DNA of 64,000 nt from Exophiala sp. HKRS030 (Eukaryota > Ascomycota > Eurotiomycetes > Chaetothyriales > Herpotrichiellaceae): assembly GCA_023897205.1 (NCBI GenBank), contig JAHWDD010000009.1, positions 124,001-188,000 on the forward strand, in the 5' to 3' direction. Of this stretch, positions 19,815 to 32,800 are shown one piece after another (positions within the stretch are counted from its first letter, which is position 1; each line of letters opens with the position of its first letter). A model generated the notes under the pieces. It was not told the origin of the DNA. It saw nothing but the letters and a program-made list of their open reading frames with translations, and ran no database searches. The position numbers and the translations under genes are program-made.

Positions 19815-21889
19815 TCAGCACTCGAACTTTTGGTGTAGGCCAGCTTGTAATGAATTAGGATCGATGGTTCCGTAAGGAGTCACTGCCATGTCCATGTGTT
19901 CGCGAGGAGTGTGGAAACCCGACATGTCATGCATGATCATCAACCCGTTCTCGTCGTATCCGGGACTAGGGATGGGCATGTTGAGATTCTGCTTCGAGTA
20001 CATTTCTCCGAGCATCAACGTCTCATCCATCATCCCTGTGGGATCGTGATGCATACTGAACATATCGGCCGAGGCACTTCGATGGAGTGCAGACAACGGC
20101 GGAGAATGATCAGCAATCACTGGGTCAACGTGGCCCATGGGTGGCATAGGAGACATGGAAGTGGGAATCATATGCGGGTCAACCATGGGCGAGGGAGACA
20201 AGAACGGTCCATTGTATTGCTGCGGCGTGCCAAACTCAGAAGCCGGAATTGGTGCTTGAGCGGGATGTGCAGGGAAGAAGCCAGGACTGGCAAATTCTGA
20301 TGGAGATGTGGCAGTTGCCGACATGGGCATTTGACGGAAGTCCATGCCATAACCAGCCGACGTGTCAATCTGTAAGTTGGGCCCGATTGGACCTTGCATT
20401 GGGTGATGAGGCATTGGTTGGTACAAGTTGTGATGTTCGGGTGGCATCTGAGGAGAAGGTTGTTGAAGGTGGAAAGTAGGCATTGGGCCATGAAGCATGG
20501 AGAAATCAATCGCGATAGGGACCGATCGACTACGCTGCCGCTTGTGCCCGGGATGCATTCGACCGGGATGGAGGTGTTGGTTGACGCCAAATTGTTCTTG
20601 GAACATCCCAACATGGGGAGGATGGGGTCTGGCAAACTGGGCCGAGGGTTGTGAAGCTGGGCGGACAATACCCATGGTAGGTGATACTGGTGCAGATGCA
20701 GGCATGGCATGAACGTCAAAGGGGTTCAATCGGTTCTGGAAAGATTCCAGAGAGACCAATTTTGCAAGTTGCCCGCTGAGCACTTTTGGATGACCACCAA
20801 GATGATGAGTGAGAATCTGTGAGGCTTGTTGATCCTCGGTGAAATCACCACATTGATAGAAACCACCAGAGCCTGAAGAGTCCATGAAGAAATTGGGCGG
20901 TCTGTTCAATTCAATGACAAGCCCGCCGGGTCGAGGAGGAGATCCATTGGCATTGGGAACCGTTTCACCCGGTTCCAATTGAATAGATTTGATGTAGGCA
21001 AAGGAGAACTCGATTTTGTAGCCTGCGGAGTCGTTGTTGATGTAGTAGGTGATGCAGGCCTTGTCAGGGGAGTAGAAGATGACCAGGTCCATGGCATTTT
21101 GACCCACGCGTCGCCACGTGCCGATGCTTAACGATCGACATGTGAAGTGGTGAATGACTGCGAAGAATCAGTGGCCAAGTTTAGTAGATTGGACGCGTGT
21201 TATACACATACCGACTTTGCCCTGAGCATTAGGATCTCCGTTCATGAGCATGTTCCCACTTCCATACTGAGCCATTGGGCCGCCAGGACGACCGAGGAGT
21301 TGTCTAGGAAAAGGTCTGCCGGTTCCCATGGCCTGCATGGCGAGCAATTGTCTGAGAGATTCGGGTATGCCATCACAATCTTCACCAGTCTCCAAAGTCT
21401 TTTTGGCGATCATCTTGATCTTGGCTCTTCGACGGCTATTGGACATTGTTAGTGACCATGACTAGTATGCAGCATGTTCTCCGACGTGGCATACCTGTTT
21501 TGGAACCAGATCTGAACAGACCGTTCGGTCATGTTGATCTCTGCAGCAATACGTTCCCGTGTTGCGGCAGTGGGTGTAGCGTTTTTGGCAAATTCATTCT
21601 CCAAGGTGATCAATTGATCTTGGGTGGCACGTTGTCTCTTCTGGTTCTTTTGTTGTTGCGTCAGAGTGCTTTTCCGTGGAGGACGGCGGGTGGCCGAGGA
21701 AGGGGCGGAACCAGCTTGACCCGACACTTGACCAGAGCTCCCAGGAGTTCCGGCTCCATGTTCAGGCGAGGGTGTCTCATTGTTCTCATCGATGTCGACG
21801 TCGAGGTCTAGGTCGAGGTCGAGATCGGCGGGATCTGAAGACATGGAGTCGAGAGCTCCAAAATCGTCGACCGTCAGTTTTGTGTCCAT
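19815..21889 (-). CDS. Homeobox transcription factor (3 exons)
   Basis: Exons are complement of 21495-21889, 21212-21435 and 19815-21157, giving 653 aa. Intron 1 (59 nt, GTATGC..CACTAAC..AATAG) and intron 2 (54 nt, GTATGT..CTACTAAC..CGCAG) have good signals. The N-terminus has an acidic Asp-Leu run (about 22-32). The homeodomain spans about 80-140: basic arm KRQRAT, helix 1 [12 protein letters not shown], helix 3 SVQIWFQN. It continues with [17 protein letters not shown], typical of a conserved fungal homeobox family. Exon 3 begins with a conserved domain ([20 protein letters not shown]) of unknown function, followed by a Pro/Met/His/Gln-rich low-complexity C-terminus. It should act in the nucleus as a DNA-binding regulator, probably of development. 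The gene stands alone between two large gene-poor regions. The intron-1 acceptor choice affects helix 3. Confidence 0.88.
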
Positions 21890-22750
21890 TTTGGTGGAGA
21901 CTCGTCGTGATGTGAGGGTAGCACCTTGTTTGGTGGTGGAATGTGAAAGGAATGGAGTGCACGTAGGCAGTAGCAGAGTGATTGCTGGATGTTGGTAATG
22001 ATGCTATCGTCAGGGGGTGGTTGCGGGAGTGATCTCGAGGCCGAATCTAGCAGCTGTGGTGATCGTATGTAGGTATGTAGGTATGAAGGTATGTTCGTAA
22101 GACCGGTGGAACGGTGTGGATAGCGTCAAAGGGGTAAAATAATGATTGAATGGAGGTGAATGAAAAGCAACTTGCTTAAGGAATGTGGTCGAGGGCCTTG
22201 AAAGAGTGAAAGGCGCGCTCGATGCGAGTTGTTGAACAAGACGAGGTGGAAAAGAAAGAAGATGAGAGAGTGTGATAGGAAAGACAGAATGGTAAAAGCG
22301 ACAATGAGGTTGGAAAAAGAAGGAAGAGGAAGCAAGAGAAGGTCTTTTGGCAGGGCACGGGGCACAATAAAGGGAGACCGAACCACCCGAAGGACGAAGA
22401 CGAGGACAAGCGTGGACTGGCCTTGGACCAGGCGTGGTTGTGGGTGTGGACGTGGACGTGGGAAGATGGATCGGGGTCTGGTCGTGGGTGCCAGCGCAAA
22501 GGCCACCAATTGGCGGTCAAGTGCGGCAACGAGGGTGCCAGTAGGAGGAGCAGGAGTTGGGGCAGGAGTAGGAGTCGGAGCAGGAGTTGTACCAGTAGCA
22601 CCAGTAAGGAGTAGGTAGTATCAGTAGTAGTATCAGTAGTACCAGTAGTACCAGTAGTACCAGAACTCCAGACTTGGTAGCAGTAGCACCACCTATGGAA
22701 CCACCCAAAGCTTCTGGCCGTGACTGTAGAACCACCAACTACCACCAACT
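21890..22750 (-). promoter_or_regulatory. Pyrimidine-rich promoter/5' leader of the homeobox gene
   Basis: Read on the gene's strand, the ~850 bp before the ATG at 21889 are strongly C/T-rich, with stretches such as CTTCCTCTTCC. This is typical of filamentous-fungal promoters and long 5' UTRs. Open frames on the minus strand here encode only Leu/Ser/Phe-rich low-complexity translations of the CT tracts, and I do not call them genes. Confidence 0.5.
22540..22665. repeat. Trinucleotide-derived low-complexity repeats
   Basis: Plus strand shows degenerate caggag/gtaggag units (about 22541-22585) passing into (cagtagtac)n and related agt-rich units (about 22609-22662). Likely length-variable. Confidence 0.75.
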
Positions 22751-25700
22751 ACCACCACCCGTAGTCTGGAGCAGGAGTGCCCAAGTGCCCAAGTGTCCAG
22801 GTGCCCACCTACTACTTAGTACCTACCCACCCACCTACCCGCGGCGTCCAACCCTCGGGGCTTTTTTCTGTTGCAAAACTTGTCCGGGTCATGAACCCAG
22901 CGGATGAGCTGGGGGTACCTCTCAGCCAATGTCAGCCTCTCGTTGGGCCTGGGACGGGGCCCTTGCGCAGGTACCCAGGTCAAGTGGAGCCAGCCTCCAG
23001 GAGCCCACGGAGCCTGGAGTGCCTGGCTTCAAGCATTAAGGAGGCACCCCCAGTGTTTTCAATGGAGCCCGACCCGTTTTCCAGGCACCGTCTCCATCTT
23101 GGGTTAGTGCGTCTGATGGGCGTCATTAGCCTGCCACGCCTGCACACACTCGACCTCCGTGCCTCCCAAAGCCGTCCTTGGTAGAGTTAGTCTCAGTGGT
23201 CCCGTTATAGTTCTTGACCCAGCACAGGCACTTAGCAGGCTTGTCCAAGAATGGTGTTAGGGACAGCGCAACCTTGTTGGAGGCCTGTTAGTGCCACTTT
23301 ACAGGCTAGACTCCACCCAAAGACTAAGCTGCTCACCCCACCGACGCCCCATTAAGCCACTTGAGAGCTGCCCATAAGCTGCAAAGCTGCACGCTGCCAG
23401 GCATCGTGACTCGTCCCATCTTCTCCCAAAACACCCCCTGTCTGACGCGCCCAACACCTTTCAACATGCGAGGCACCTGCGAGGCAATTCAAAACAACCC
23501 ATGTCACAACATGGATGATGGCGCCGTCTCACGCTGTGCACCTACGCGCTAGACACATACTGGGATAAGTCTTGGTCATGGGACTCCATCAGAGGCACCT
23601 AAGAGGGTAAAGGCACTTGAGCTCGAAGCTTCTGAGGCTGGCCGACTGCTGGGTGTTGCTACGGGCGTTTAACGACTGCGAGCATACCAAGAGACTCGAT
23701 CGAGTTCTGCTCTACTGTAGAATCAAACTCGCCATACACTATCCCATTCTACGCAGGCTACATTGTGCCACTGTGAGGGCTTTGTGCAGTTTCAACAAGA
23801 TCACGCTGACTTCCCCGTGTAACGCGTATTCCATACTGAGGCTCGCGTACTCCATCACGCGGCAGGAGCCAACCCCGGGGCCATAAGCTCGAGCCTTGAG
23901 GGCCAAAGTTGTCAGAGTTCAACGACAGAACAACAATGCTCGTGCGCCGGGCCACTCTGCGACCATGATGTTCCAAGTAGCCGATATTCTCCTGACGGAC
24001 CTTCCACTTCTTTCCTGTAGATCGTGCTCAGTCTTCCGAATGTCTAAACTCTCCAGAGAGCCACGTGAGTCTGCTCATATCGAGCAGTACCAGCTCATCA
24101 TCTTCAGAGCATTTACGAAGAGGCCAATTGAGAGAGCTGTTTCGTAGATCGACGACCAAAATCTGGAGGCCACGATGGAAAACGTTGCGAAAGACGGTAC
24201 GATTGGTTCGTCAGGGAAATACCGGCCACGCCGGCGACAGGGTGTCAGCGGCTATGATTCGCCACGTAGGAGAAGAGCATGTCTCTGGGCAGCTACCGCA
24301 CGGAGCAAACGGCATGCAGCAGTCAAGCGATGCTCAAGCTCGACTTCTTCAGAAGCGATTTTCCTGAATTGTATCTAACACAGGAGATGTCTCACAAGAC
24401 AGTCATTCAACCACACCTTCCAACCAGTGGCAACGGATCACCCTTCAGCCGGTTTAGGAGCCGCCAATGGTTGCCCACAGTGCCACATCGACTTTGTATG
24501 ACGATGCGTTGTCTTTGTCAAACTATCCGAGCCGCCTGAAATCCTCATGTTCCTTCCCAAAAACCTAGCTAGAATTCCTGGGATTTTCTTGGTGCTACAG
24601 CCCCAAGTCCTTCCGGTTCATCTTACAAGTTTCGACCATCAGATTTGGTGTGGTACATGCAACAATGGTGGTACATCCCGAACTACCCAGAGGTCATGGT
24701 CTCCTGAAGATCAAACCTCTGCGACTTGGCTGGCGCACACTGGCGATAGTGCATGTCGTGCATCGATGGCGCTATTCTCTAAATCTTCCGGTTCTACGCT
24801 CCCGAATTCCCTCGGCCACTTTGGACTCTAAGAGCCTGGATTAGCTCCATCATGATCGGATGTGGAGGAAAGCACAGCCAGAAAAGTCTTTGTGCCGGTA
24901 AACTTGTACTAGTCTCTGAATCGCTGCACAGGTAATTCTTCCATGGCCAGGCCTGCCAGACATTCTTCCCACTTCTGTCTACACTCCAAGAGACACGAGT
25001 GACATGCAAGCACGAGGCAGCTGCGAGTCCTGGCTCTATTCTATGGATAAGCAAAGATAGGAGACCGCGGGGTGGCACACACGCCACTGGACTTGTTGAC
25101 CTAGCTTGATGAGGCATTGAGGCTGCAGAGTTGCTGGAGAAGGCAATCCCGCCCCGAAGCACGACCTAGTCGTTAGAGATCAAATGGTCACGCACTTAAA
25201 AACCAGGCCAGTCTGACGCTGCCAATGACCAATGCTTGCCGCGATCCAGAACGATGATCGACCAATCGAAAAGTTTGCGATAAATTAATGTGGTTATCAG
25301 CCGTCGAATAGAAACCATGTGGAATTTAGTTGGTTGCAGGAGTGGACACCGCCCAAGGAGGTGGGCCGTCAGACTACGGAGTCGTTGAGGATGTGGGATG
25401 CTGAAGAAGTGCGAGGGAGCGAGGGGAGAGCCATTCGATCGAGGTTGAAGTGGAACCAAGGTTTCCACTACCCCTGATATAGAACTAGTCCATATCAAGT
25501 AAGACTCGGAGTAACGCAGGTACCGGAGTGAATTCATTGGTTGAAGTTACGCGCTTAAATCTTGGCAGAAGGGGCATCGCGACTTCAGCCATGCTCCATC
25601 GATACGAAGAATCCGTCAATCACGACCAGCTCACAACAGTTGAAAGCCACGAGAATCAAGTTCGGTAGATTCTATGATCGACAATTCAATCGTCAGAGCT

Positions 25701-28266
25701 TTTTCCGAAACCCGTATGTGATCTGCATTGTACTTAGGACGAAATTCTCCAGAGACTACCTCCGTCATCGTCATCGATATTCGATATTTACAAACCGCGT
25801 CACGAAAAAAGGTATTCTACCATGTTTGCTCATGCCATGCACGTCAGTCTCTTCAGTCATATGTCATCGACAATGCTTCCGCAATCTATTATGACTTGCT
25901 TCTTGACAACGGCAGTCGTCCGTCAACATTGTGTCATTTAAGACGAGGCTCTGCGTTTATAAGCTGATTCTCACATCAGCACATCAGTTCGTCCTTCTTT
26001 CTCTGACTTCATCGAATCTGCTGCTGACGGGCCGACGTATAATTAATCAATGTCGAACCCCTAACGGTACAAAAATCATGGCCATTTTGCAGTCAGTTGA
26101 TCACATGATAGGTTCTTAGTTCTCTCCTCAGTTACACTTGGCGGAGTCGAGTCAAAGTTTTCCACTTTCTTCAAGGGATTTCTCCGGTGGTGAAACTGAA
26201 TTCTGGTGAGTTGCAATTGCATTGTGTCATGATTATGGGGCGTTTTTACAACCCTCAATCCTCCTGTTTTTCTTGGCACGATGATTCAATGGTTCCGTGC
26301 TCCTCTCGCTTTTTCGCCGCCACGCTTCGCCTGGTGTTCGCGTCAAGAATCATGAGACGAGAATCGCGAAGCTTACCCGATCCACCGGCTACACGGTAGC
26401 TATCTCCTAACTGGGTGAGCTTCGGAACAGAATCCACCGCCTTCCCCCTTGTCTCGCTGGAGGACTCTTGAAAATTGTCTCACATGTTTTCCAGTCGGCA
26501 ACTGAGACTACCAAGTCCTCAGGTAGGGACTTTTGGCTACAGAGTCGCTTTGTTGCCTGTGTTCCCCTCGATTTCCCGTGCAGGCAACCAAGAAGAATAG
26601 CAAGATGCGGAGCAGCACTCTTTTAACTCGGCTTGTGCTAAGATAGACAAGGCTAGATCAACCAAGGATGTGCACACATGTCGATATAACAACTCAGTAC
26701 CATGATTCCCGCGGGTCTTACAACAAGCTTGAATCTTTGTAGGTCGATGATGCCTCACTGGAATCTCCTTGATTCGCTCCTGCCTGCTTGATCCACGATG
26801 CAACAGCAGGCTCCGAAACGTTCGGGAGATCCCAAACTCATCAGCTATCGCAAAAGCTCCTTTCGTGTTCAACGAATGAATTTTAAACCATATCTCTGAC
26901 TCTAAGCTATAACTGAGACGACATTGACGACCAAACAAACCCCTGTGAAAGATCTATCTGATGAGAAAGCTCGGGCCCGTGTGCAATGTAACAACTTCCA
27001 CGACAGAACATCTATGTATTGACTTGCTAGTAACCAAGTACCATGTCATCAAAAAAAGGACCGTTTGAATCGGCAATCTGACGCATCTCCAGATTCAACA
27101 CCGCCGGTATCTCGTTCATCCTCGTGACAACCTCGTCAATCGACGGGCCCATCGCCCAAACCGGACTGTCAAGAATCATCCTAGGGGCTTTGAAAGTCTC
27201 AAAACAATGCCACCCGTCAAGCTATCGCTTAAACATCAAGAAACCCAGCATGCTCTCACTTGCAGATCTTTGTTCAAAGCATATAGCCGAATGCTTTGGC
27301 CGTATCCCTCCTGGTTAGTAACAAAATCCAGCAACATCCCGATTCTCAAGGTAAGTTCGACACTTGATTAGTGTGTAACGTCTTAGTTGTACGATAGCGG
27401 GATGGACGCGTTATGTTGATCCATTCCCAACTCATCACGGACGCTATTGTCCCCAATCAGAGGCCACATGAGCACCTCCAATGCTTGTGTTTGAGGATTT
27501 TCTGCGAGGTCTGAATCCCTCCTATAACGAGACCGAACCCCAAGTGGTAAGAATCCCAGTGCAAGCTATCGGATCCATCACTTCCCGTCGACAGACCTGG
27601 GAGTCAGATACTGCACCATAAAATCTGAAACGCAACGGCCGCCATGCCACATCACACAACATCGCGAAAAGCAAAAAAGAAACGGAAGTTGGGAAAAAAC
27701 CCAAACTTCGAGGGACAATTAATATCAAACCAAGTAGGAAAATCCCTCTTCGAGTTTCAAGGCTGTCAGAAAAACAGGACTAGCCAGCCAATGATAATAA
27801 GCGATGGACAACTTGAACAAGTCCAGCATCCAAGTTGACTTGAATGAAATTTGCTTCATCTCTCAGATCTCAATCCAATGACAACTATACTATACGTTCT
27901 CTCACCCCCTCTAGAATTTCCCTCCCTTTCCGCTTCTCGTCTTCCCCCTCAATTCCCCCAATAACGGCGATTGATGGTGCATATACCGAAGACGTTGTCC
28001 AGCCAACTAGTCACTCAGCTATCAAGTACTCACGGTAGGTAGTATCCTGTGTGTGGCCTTGCCGTAAGTCCCCTTGTCCTCGAAGTAAACAAGTGAGTAG
28101 GCAAGCATGCTATTGAACCACCTCAACTACCTCAGCCACCATCTCCGATACTTCCCTATGTACCCCGTAATCGAGGCACACACACACTATAACCACTCCT
28201 TAAAGGAGCCTGTTAGCTCAGCCATTCAAGTACCATGGCGCGGGATATCTGTCTAGCCTAAATATG

Positions 28267-28289
28267 TACTCCGTACCCTGTACTCCGTA
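28267..28289 (+). repeat. Paired TACTCCGTA elements
   Basis: Two copies of TACTCCGTA at 28267-28275 and 28281-28289. Further perfect copies lie at 18556-18564 and 28957-28965. Near copies occur at 28410 and 28608 (inverted), 28981 and 29089. All are intergenic. Confidence 0.7.
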
Positions 28290-28661
28290 GGTAGACCGCA
28301 GAGCAGACTATTGAAGGTTTATCACTGTTAGTTTATCACTATGTACTACTCGGCGCTGCAAACTCCTTCCTCGCTAACTAGTTAGGTAGGTAGTTAGTCC
28401 CACCCCCTATTGCGGAGTATTCATGCCGTAAGTAGATATCTTATCTCGATTTTCTCGACTACAGAGTCATAAGCATCTACTATACCTAAGTACCAAAGTA
28501 TGTATGTACTGTACCTAACGTACCTAATGTAGATTCTCCCTACGCCAGACATCCTCCGTTCTCTATGGCATGCATGATACTCCCTCCACACAGCCGTCCT
28601 CGGCACAAGAGCGGAGTACCCCAGGCACGCACGTAGTCACGCATTGTTCTTTCTTTTATAC

Positions 28662-28689
28662 CCTGCATCCTGCATCCTGCATCCTGCAT
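28662..28689 (+). repeat. 7-nt tandem repeat, 4 units
   Basis: Four perfect copies of cctgcat in tandem, followed at 28715-28770 by a degenerate (ctgagt)n array. Confidence 0.85.
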
Positions 28690-28873
28690 CGGCTCTGGCG
28701 CGCCCATGAGCGCATCTGAGTCTGCGTCTGAGTCTGGGTCCGAGTCTGAATCTGAGTCGAGGTTCTGAGTCTATGTATGCGTGGAGCGATGCTAGTTAGC
28801 TTAACTTAGTCTAGTTTAGTCTAGTCTCTAAGAAACGGCCCAAGAGCAACAAACAAAAAAAGGGGGTGGATGG

Positions 28874-28899
28874 AGGAGAAGAAGAAGAAGAAGAAGAAG
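28874..28899 (+). repeat. GAA microsatellite
   Basis: About seven consecutive gaa triplets on the plus strand, bordered by ggagga. Confidence 0.85.
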
Positions 28900-29107
28900 G
28901 GATCAGCGAATTTATACATCCAAGACTTCTGACTAACTACATCTACATCTACCGTGTACTCCGTACATATGTACTGTACATACTCCGTCCACACATACAT
29001 ATGTCCTGCACATACAAAATCAGATTGATTTTTCTATAAATAAGCACCGTACAGTACCGTACTGTGCAATACCTCCCACGTCCTCTGCACTCCGTACCTA
29101 CTGGTAT

Positions 29108-29150
29108 GTATGTAGCTCCGTATGTAGCTCCGTATGTAGCTCCGTATGTA
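29108..29150 (+). repeat. 12-nt tandem repeat, 3.6 units
   Basis: Three perfect copies of gtatgtagctcc plus a partial fourth (gtatgta). The unit contains ctccgta across the junction, so the array looks like an expansion of a TACTCCGTA-like element. Confidence 0.85.
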
Positions 29151-29292
29151 CCTAATGCTGCGGGAACGCCCAAAATAGGCTTACTAACTAACTAAAGCGG
29201 TGTAGGTTGCGTAGGGTTGTAACTACTGCATGCATGTTCTAAACTCTTTTTTAATCTTTTACTTAATTGATGAACGGGCGATTATTTGGAGC

Positions 29293-29358
29293 CTTGAACT
29301 CTTGAACTCTTGAACTCTCAACTCTTGAAGTCTTAACTCTCGACTCTCGACTCTCGAG
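29293..29358 (+). repeat. Degenerate 7-8-nt tandem array
   Basis: Nine units drifting from cttgaact through cttaact to ctcgact. They read as one continuous, progressively mutated array. Confidence 0.8.
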
Positions 29359-29898
29359 TATGGAGTAACCTCCCTTCTCGATTCAACATAGCGCGCGTGT
29401 TACGGGGGGCGGGGAGGGGACGTACAGGACATGGGAAAAGGCACCGTCCATGGTGGCATCGAGAATCGTAAAGGGGTAGAAAAGTTATTTTTGAAATAAA
29501 AAAAAGGGTTCAAAAGCTTCTTTCACGAATATTTGATATTTGATATTTGTTCCCAACCAACCCCCCCCCAAAAAAAACTTTGGGTCTTTCCATGCGTTCT
29601 GCACAGAAGAAGTCATATTAGTTAGCACGGCTTCGAACTTGGGACTAGATCTTGAAGTGACCTTGGGACTTTATTTTGAGGGAGCTAACCTACAGTACCT
29701 ACCCTGTAGTCCAGTTGGTTCGTTCGTTCACATGCCTTTTTTCTTGTACTGTAGTTCTACAAGACTCAAGGGTTTCTAAGATTTCGTGAAATCTGCAGAA
29801 AGCATCACTGTTCTACCTAGAACGCCATCTTGTATATCGTATATCATGTATGTATGACTTCGTTTTCGTTACAATCATTACCTAAACCTAGGGCATAT

Positions 29899-32800
29899 TC
29901 ATCGTAGATCCTGACCTTTGCGGACCACGCCAAAGCCTTTGCTGAAGAGGGCAGCGACATCGGTGGATTTACGCGAAAGATCCTCCATTTCCGCCTCGTC
30001 CTTTGCGGCATTTCCCGTACCTGATTTTTCATCTCGTGTTGCGGGAGCTTCGCCAGTGGCGCTGCTGGAGGTTCTCATCTTCAACCACGGTCGCTTATCC
30101 TTCATGGTTCGTGGCTTGTTCAACAATTCCTGAACCTGTGCTTCTCTTTCAACTTGGGTTTGGCCGGCTTGTCCCGATGATACAGTGTTTGAAGGTTTCG
30201 ATTCTCGATTCCATCCTTGCCAGAGTAGATCTGCTGAGGCTTCTTCGAATCGTTTTTTCACATCAGGGTCTTTCTCCAGAGCTTGAAAGATGTCAACATC
30301 ACTTGGGAAAAACTTCACACTGATGGCTTTGACCACAAACTCAAGTACGCACACTGACAGTATCGCAAGTAAAAGAACAAGCCACCAGAGAAGGTTGCGA
30401 CCAAACCGCTCCAAAAGCGCCCTTCTCACAAAGTATACCTCGTCATCCTCGGCGTATGTATTTGTCAAAATTAGGTTCCAGAGCCACCACCCTCCAACAG
30501 ACAGAAATATGGCAATTGCAGCCGTGACTGACTTGTTGTGCAGTTCAAGGAATTGGAGTTTGATGGAAATAACCACGACGCAAGCAGTGTATGCCAAGGT
30601 GCCCATGGCGTACAAAGTCTGATCCCGGGTGAAGACAGCTTGACCAAAGATACCCCAAACGATGAAGTAGATAATGACTGCCTCGACTCCACCAAGGACT
30701 GCCCAGCCGACGTAAAGCTTGAAGTTGAATCCACGATTCTTTTGACCGATATTGTACAATTCAGGAACTGCCAAAAGTGTGGCTGGGTTGAGATCCTTTT
30801 CAAAAACACCCATGAAGATGACCGGAAGGGACGTAAATAAAGTGTTGAACATGGACAAACTCCACGGCTCGTATAAACTGGTACCAGTGTATCCATTCCA
30901 GCGTTGGTATAACGCTTGTACCACATAAAAGACCATTTCCTTCCAGAATGTACCGAGAGTGTACTTGCAGACGCGGACGTAATTCCATCGCCCATGCACA
31001 AGCAAGAGCTTTAGTAGAAAGCGGAATTGTGCAATAGAATAATCCGATGTTCGCGCAGCCTGTAATCCTTCTTTGCCAGCCAAACCGATGCCTAGATGTG
31101 CTTCTTGAATCATTGCGATATCATTGGCTCCATCCCCAATCGCAAGCGTTACAGACCCTTTGACTTTTGTGCGGATGGTTTTGACAAGAGACGCTTTTTG
31201 ACTAGGAGAAGCCCTACAACATATGACCGAATCTGCTCGAATCGCGACATCGGTGAAAAGCGCTCTCGAAGCTTTATCGGCGTCGATAATAGTAAGAGTC
31301 TGTCCATCTATGACCAGAACTGAATGTGCTGTATCGGTGCTTTCCATGACATTGAAGGCTGAAGCCATGTGAGTATGCAATTCTCCCAGCTCGTGATCGA
31401 GAATCAAGACTGTAGAGTAGTCCTTGATGAGACGACATGAATGACCGATATTGATAGCAGTCTCTCTCTTGTCACCAGTCAGCATCCACATCTTGATGCC
31501 CGCCCGCCTGAAACGTTCAATCGCATCGGGCACACCATCTTGGAGCTTGTCTTCAATGGCCGTCGCACCAAGTAACTCGAGCTTGGTCTCAATGAGCTCT
31601 CCTGCTCGATCCATTTTTTCTTGACGGTCAACAATGCTGGTCGCTGCCTCTGCGTAGATATTCTTCCATTTGAGATACTCGTCCTCGCTCACATATCGAT
31701 AAGCATACAGAAGAGTTCTAAGACCTTCAGTTGCAAAATCATCAATATGTTGGAAACAACGTTCAAAAACTGCGTCGTCATTGATGACAAGGTTCTCATC
31801 CACAAGATCGTCTGGAGCATCGGCTTGAAATGAAACACGAGGACTACCATCAGACATACGTGGAGATGCGAACTGAGCTGATGGTCGAGGAGAATATAGA
31901 TGAGAACTTCGACGACGATTAGACGGAGATCCGAAATTGTTCTCCCTGTCTCTCAACCATTGGTCAATGCTCTGCCGAGTCAGGGTGCCTGAGCTTTGTC
32001 TGGGCCCAGAAGCCATGTCAGAACCGTGCACAGAGCCGGATCTCCGGCTAGGCTGTACGCTTCGTCGACGCATTGCATTCTGTGCCTCAACACTTTTCCT
32101 CTGACTCGCACGTCTCTCAACAGCCTGGACATTGGTAGCCGCCAGATCCGCAAGGCGAAGAAGCATCCTTATTGTAGAATCTGCGCCTTTGCTGAAAAGA
32201 CAGATTCTTTGATCCGGCATACGAATAAGGATTGACATGCGCTTACGAATGCTCGAGAATTCAATGACATCCAGCACTTCGTAGGTTTCATATTGCGCAT
32301 TGTCAGTATCAGAGTACGTCTTGATTGTGACAGTATTTGCTTGACGATCACTGACGATGTAACCAAGGTCTTGTGCGGCAGACACCAGTGCCAATTCGTC
32401 CGGAGATGCTGCTTGAAAGGTAATTTTGCCATCGTCATCTTTCTCTGGAAAACAGGTGTGACACAGAGCCAAAGCGAGAATGAAGAAACGAGCCTTCCGT
32501 GCGAACAAGGATTGAGGTTTGCGCTGGATGTACTCGAGCAGCTCCTGTGTACGGCCAATCTCAACCTGGTGAGCGTGGCTACCAGATAGTATATCTGCTG
32601 TGTCCGCCGAGTGGGCTTCAGGCGTAGCTGTCGAGGTGGTGGAATATCTGGGAGCAGTACTTTTGCTTCTTGTAACGCCCTTGCCATTCCGGCCTCCGTC
32701 AGCATATGTTGTAGTACTCCGGCTCGCAAATTCTTCTTCTTGTCTAAGGTCGAAATCGTGTAACCACGCCGTCCCAGCTATGCTTATCTTTCTGAACTTC

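Larger units (their letters stand above)
22751..29898. other. 7.1-kb gene desert between homeobox promoter and flippase 3' end
   Basis: I find no coding exon, RNA gene or recognisable transposon. All frames are broken every 60-110 codons. From 22.7 to 27.9 kb the DNA is largely unique and of mixed composition. From 28.0 to 29.4 kb it is dense in short tandem repeats and TACTCCGTA-like elements. It could be the extended upstream regulatory region of the homeobox gene, contain long non-coding RNA, or hold a decayed insertion that cannot be recognised by eye. Confidence 0.5.

Noticed and set aside
20168..20719. 183-codon minus-strand frame overlapping homeobox exon 3
   Set aside because: An out-of-frame shadow of the Pro/Met/His-rich low-complexity coding region.
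22176..22748. 190-codon minus-strand open frame
   Set aside because: Translation is Leu/Ser/Thr-rich low complexity from CT and agt repeats in the homeobox promoter.
29590..29720. tRNA-like B-box on the minus strand (GTTCGAAGCC)
   Set aside because: No matching A-box, anticodon stem or acceptor pairing at tRNA spacing.
22751..29898. Possible decayed transposon or RIP-mutated element in the gene desert
   Set aside because: No terminal repeats, no transposase or reverse-transcriptase remnants and no obvious AT-shift were visible by eye.
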